Shown in pieces: positions 5,636-5,656 of a DNA stretch of 5,656 nt. Position numbers and translations under genes: made by a program. The stretch covers positions 1-5,656 of the forward strand of contig JAJYSD010000109.1 of assembly GCA_021793745.1 (NCBI GenBank), written 5' to 3'. Below the pieces are notes generated by a model that was given only the letters and a program-made list of their open reading frames with translations, did no database searches and was not told the origin of the DNA. Numbering within the stretch: the stretch's first letter is position 1; every line of letters begins with the position of its first letter. This DNA comes from Bacillota bacterium (GTDB lineage Bacteria > Bacillota > Bacilli > Thermoactinomycetales > DSM-44946).

Positions 5636-5654
5636 CGCCCTCTTTCCAGGGGCG
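5636..5654 (+). terminator. Possible terminator after the DUF523 gene (cut by window end)
   Basis: CGCCC (5636-5640) pairs with GGGCG (5650-5654) around a 9-base loop, immediately after the stop codon. The stem is short and the window ends two bases later, so any T-tract cannot be seen. Confidence 0.3.
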
Positions 5655-5656
5655 CT

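Noticed and set aside
1..5656. CRISPR arrays, tRNA/rRNA genes, insertion sequences, toxin-antitoxin or phage modules
   Set aside because: No repeat-spacer pattern, structured RNA gene, transposase or terminal inverted repeats was seen.

Overview
This 5.7 kb window is GC-rich bacterial chromosome, about 60% GC by eye. It has strong Gram-positive ribosome binding sites (AGGAGG-type), frequent GTG starts and tightly packed genes. A comEC 3' end near holA, an ECF-type sigma/anti-sigma pair and recognisable sigma-A promoters point to a Bacillota. A GC-rich, possibly thermophilic member of the Thermoactinomycetaceae or a related Bacilli lineage is my best guess. That placement is inference, not proven by a marker gene.

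Layout, left to right. (1) Bases 1-463, + strand: the 3' end of comEC (DNA uptake channel), followed 12 bases later by a small gene for a membrane-anchored coiled-coil protein of unknown function. (2) Bases 573-1503, - strand: a two-gene unit with a strong sigma-A promoter. It holds a RidA-family gene, then a DinB-superfamily gene whose start overlaps the ridA stop (ATGA). The DinB gene is split by a one-base frameshift near base 911. (3) Bases 1504-1706: a divergent promoter region. (4) Bases 1707-4017, + strand: an overlapping cluster of sigma factor (GTG start), zinc-finger transmembrane anti-sigma factor (GTGA overlap) and holA, the DNA polymerase III delta subunit (ATGA overlap). (5) Bases 4023-5042: a hairpin terminator shared by convergent genes, overlapping the end of a - strand gene for a membrane-anchored metallo-beta-lactamase-fold hydrolase of the NAPE-PLD-like type. 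(6) Bases 5160-5633, + strand: a DUF523 (YbbK/TudS-like) protein with its own extended -10 promoter.

How the genes work together. The sigma and anti-sigma genes form a classic membrane stress-signalling pair. Their translational coupling to holA means the replication clamp-loader subunit may partly share that transcript. In Bacillus, comEC and holA lie close together; here the RidA/DinB pair and the sigma module sit between them.

I see no mobile element, CRISPR array, RNA gene or clear new multi-gene system. The points most worth checking are the sigma/anti-sigma/holA coupling, the DinB frameshift, the RidA homologue lacking its signature arginine, and the terminator overlapping a coding end.
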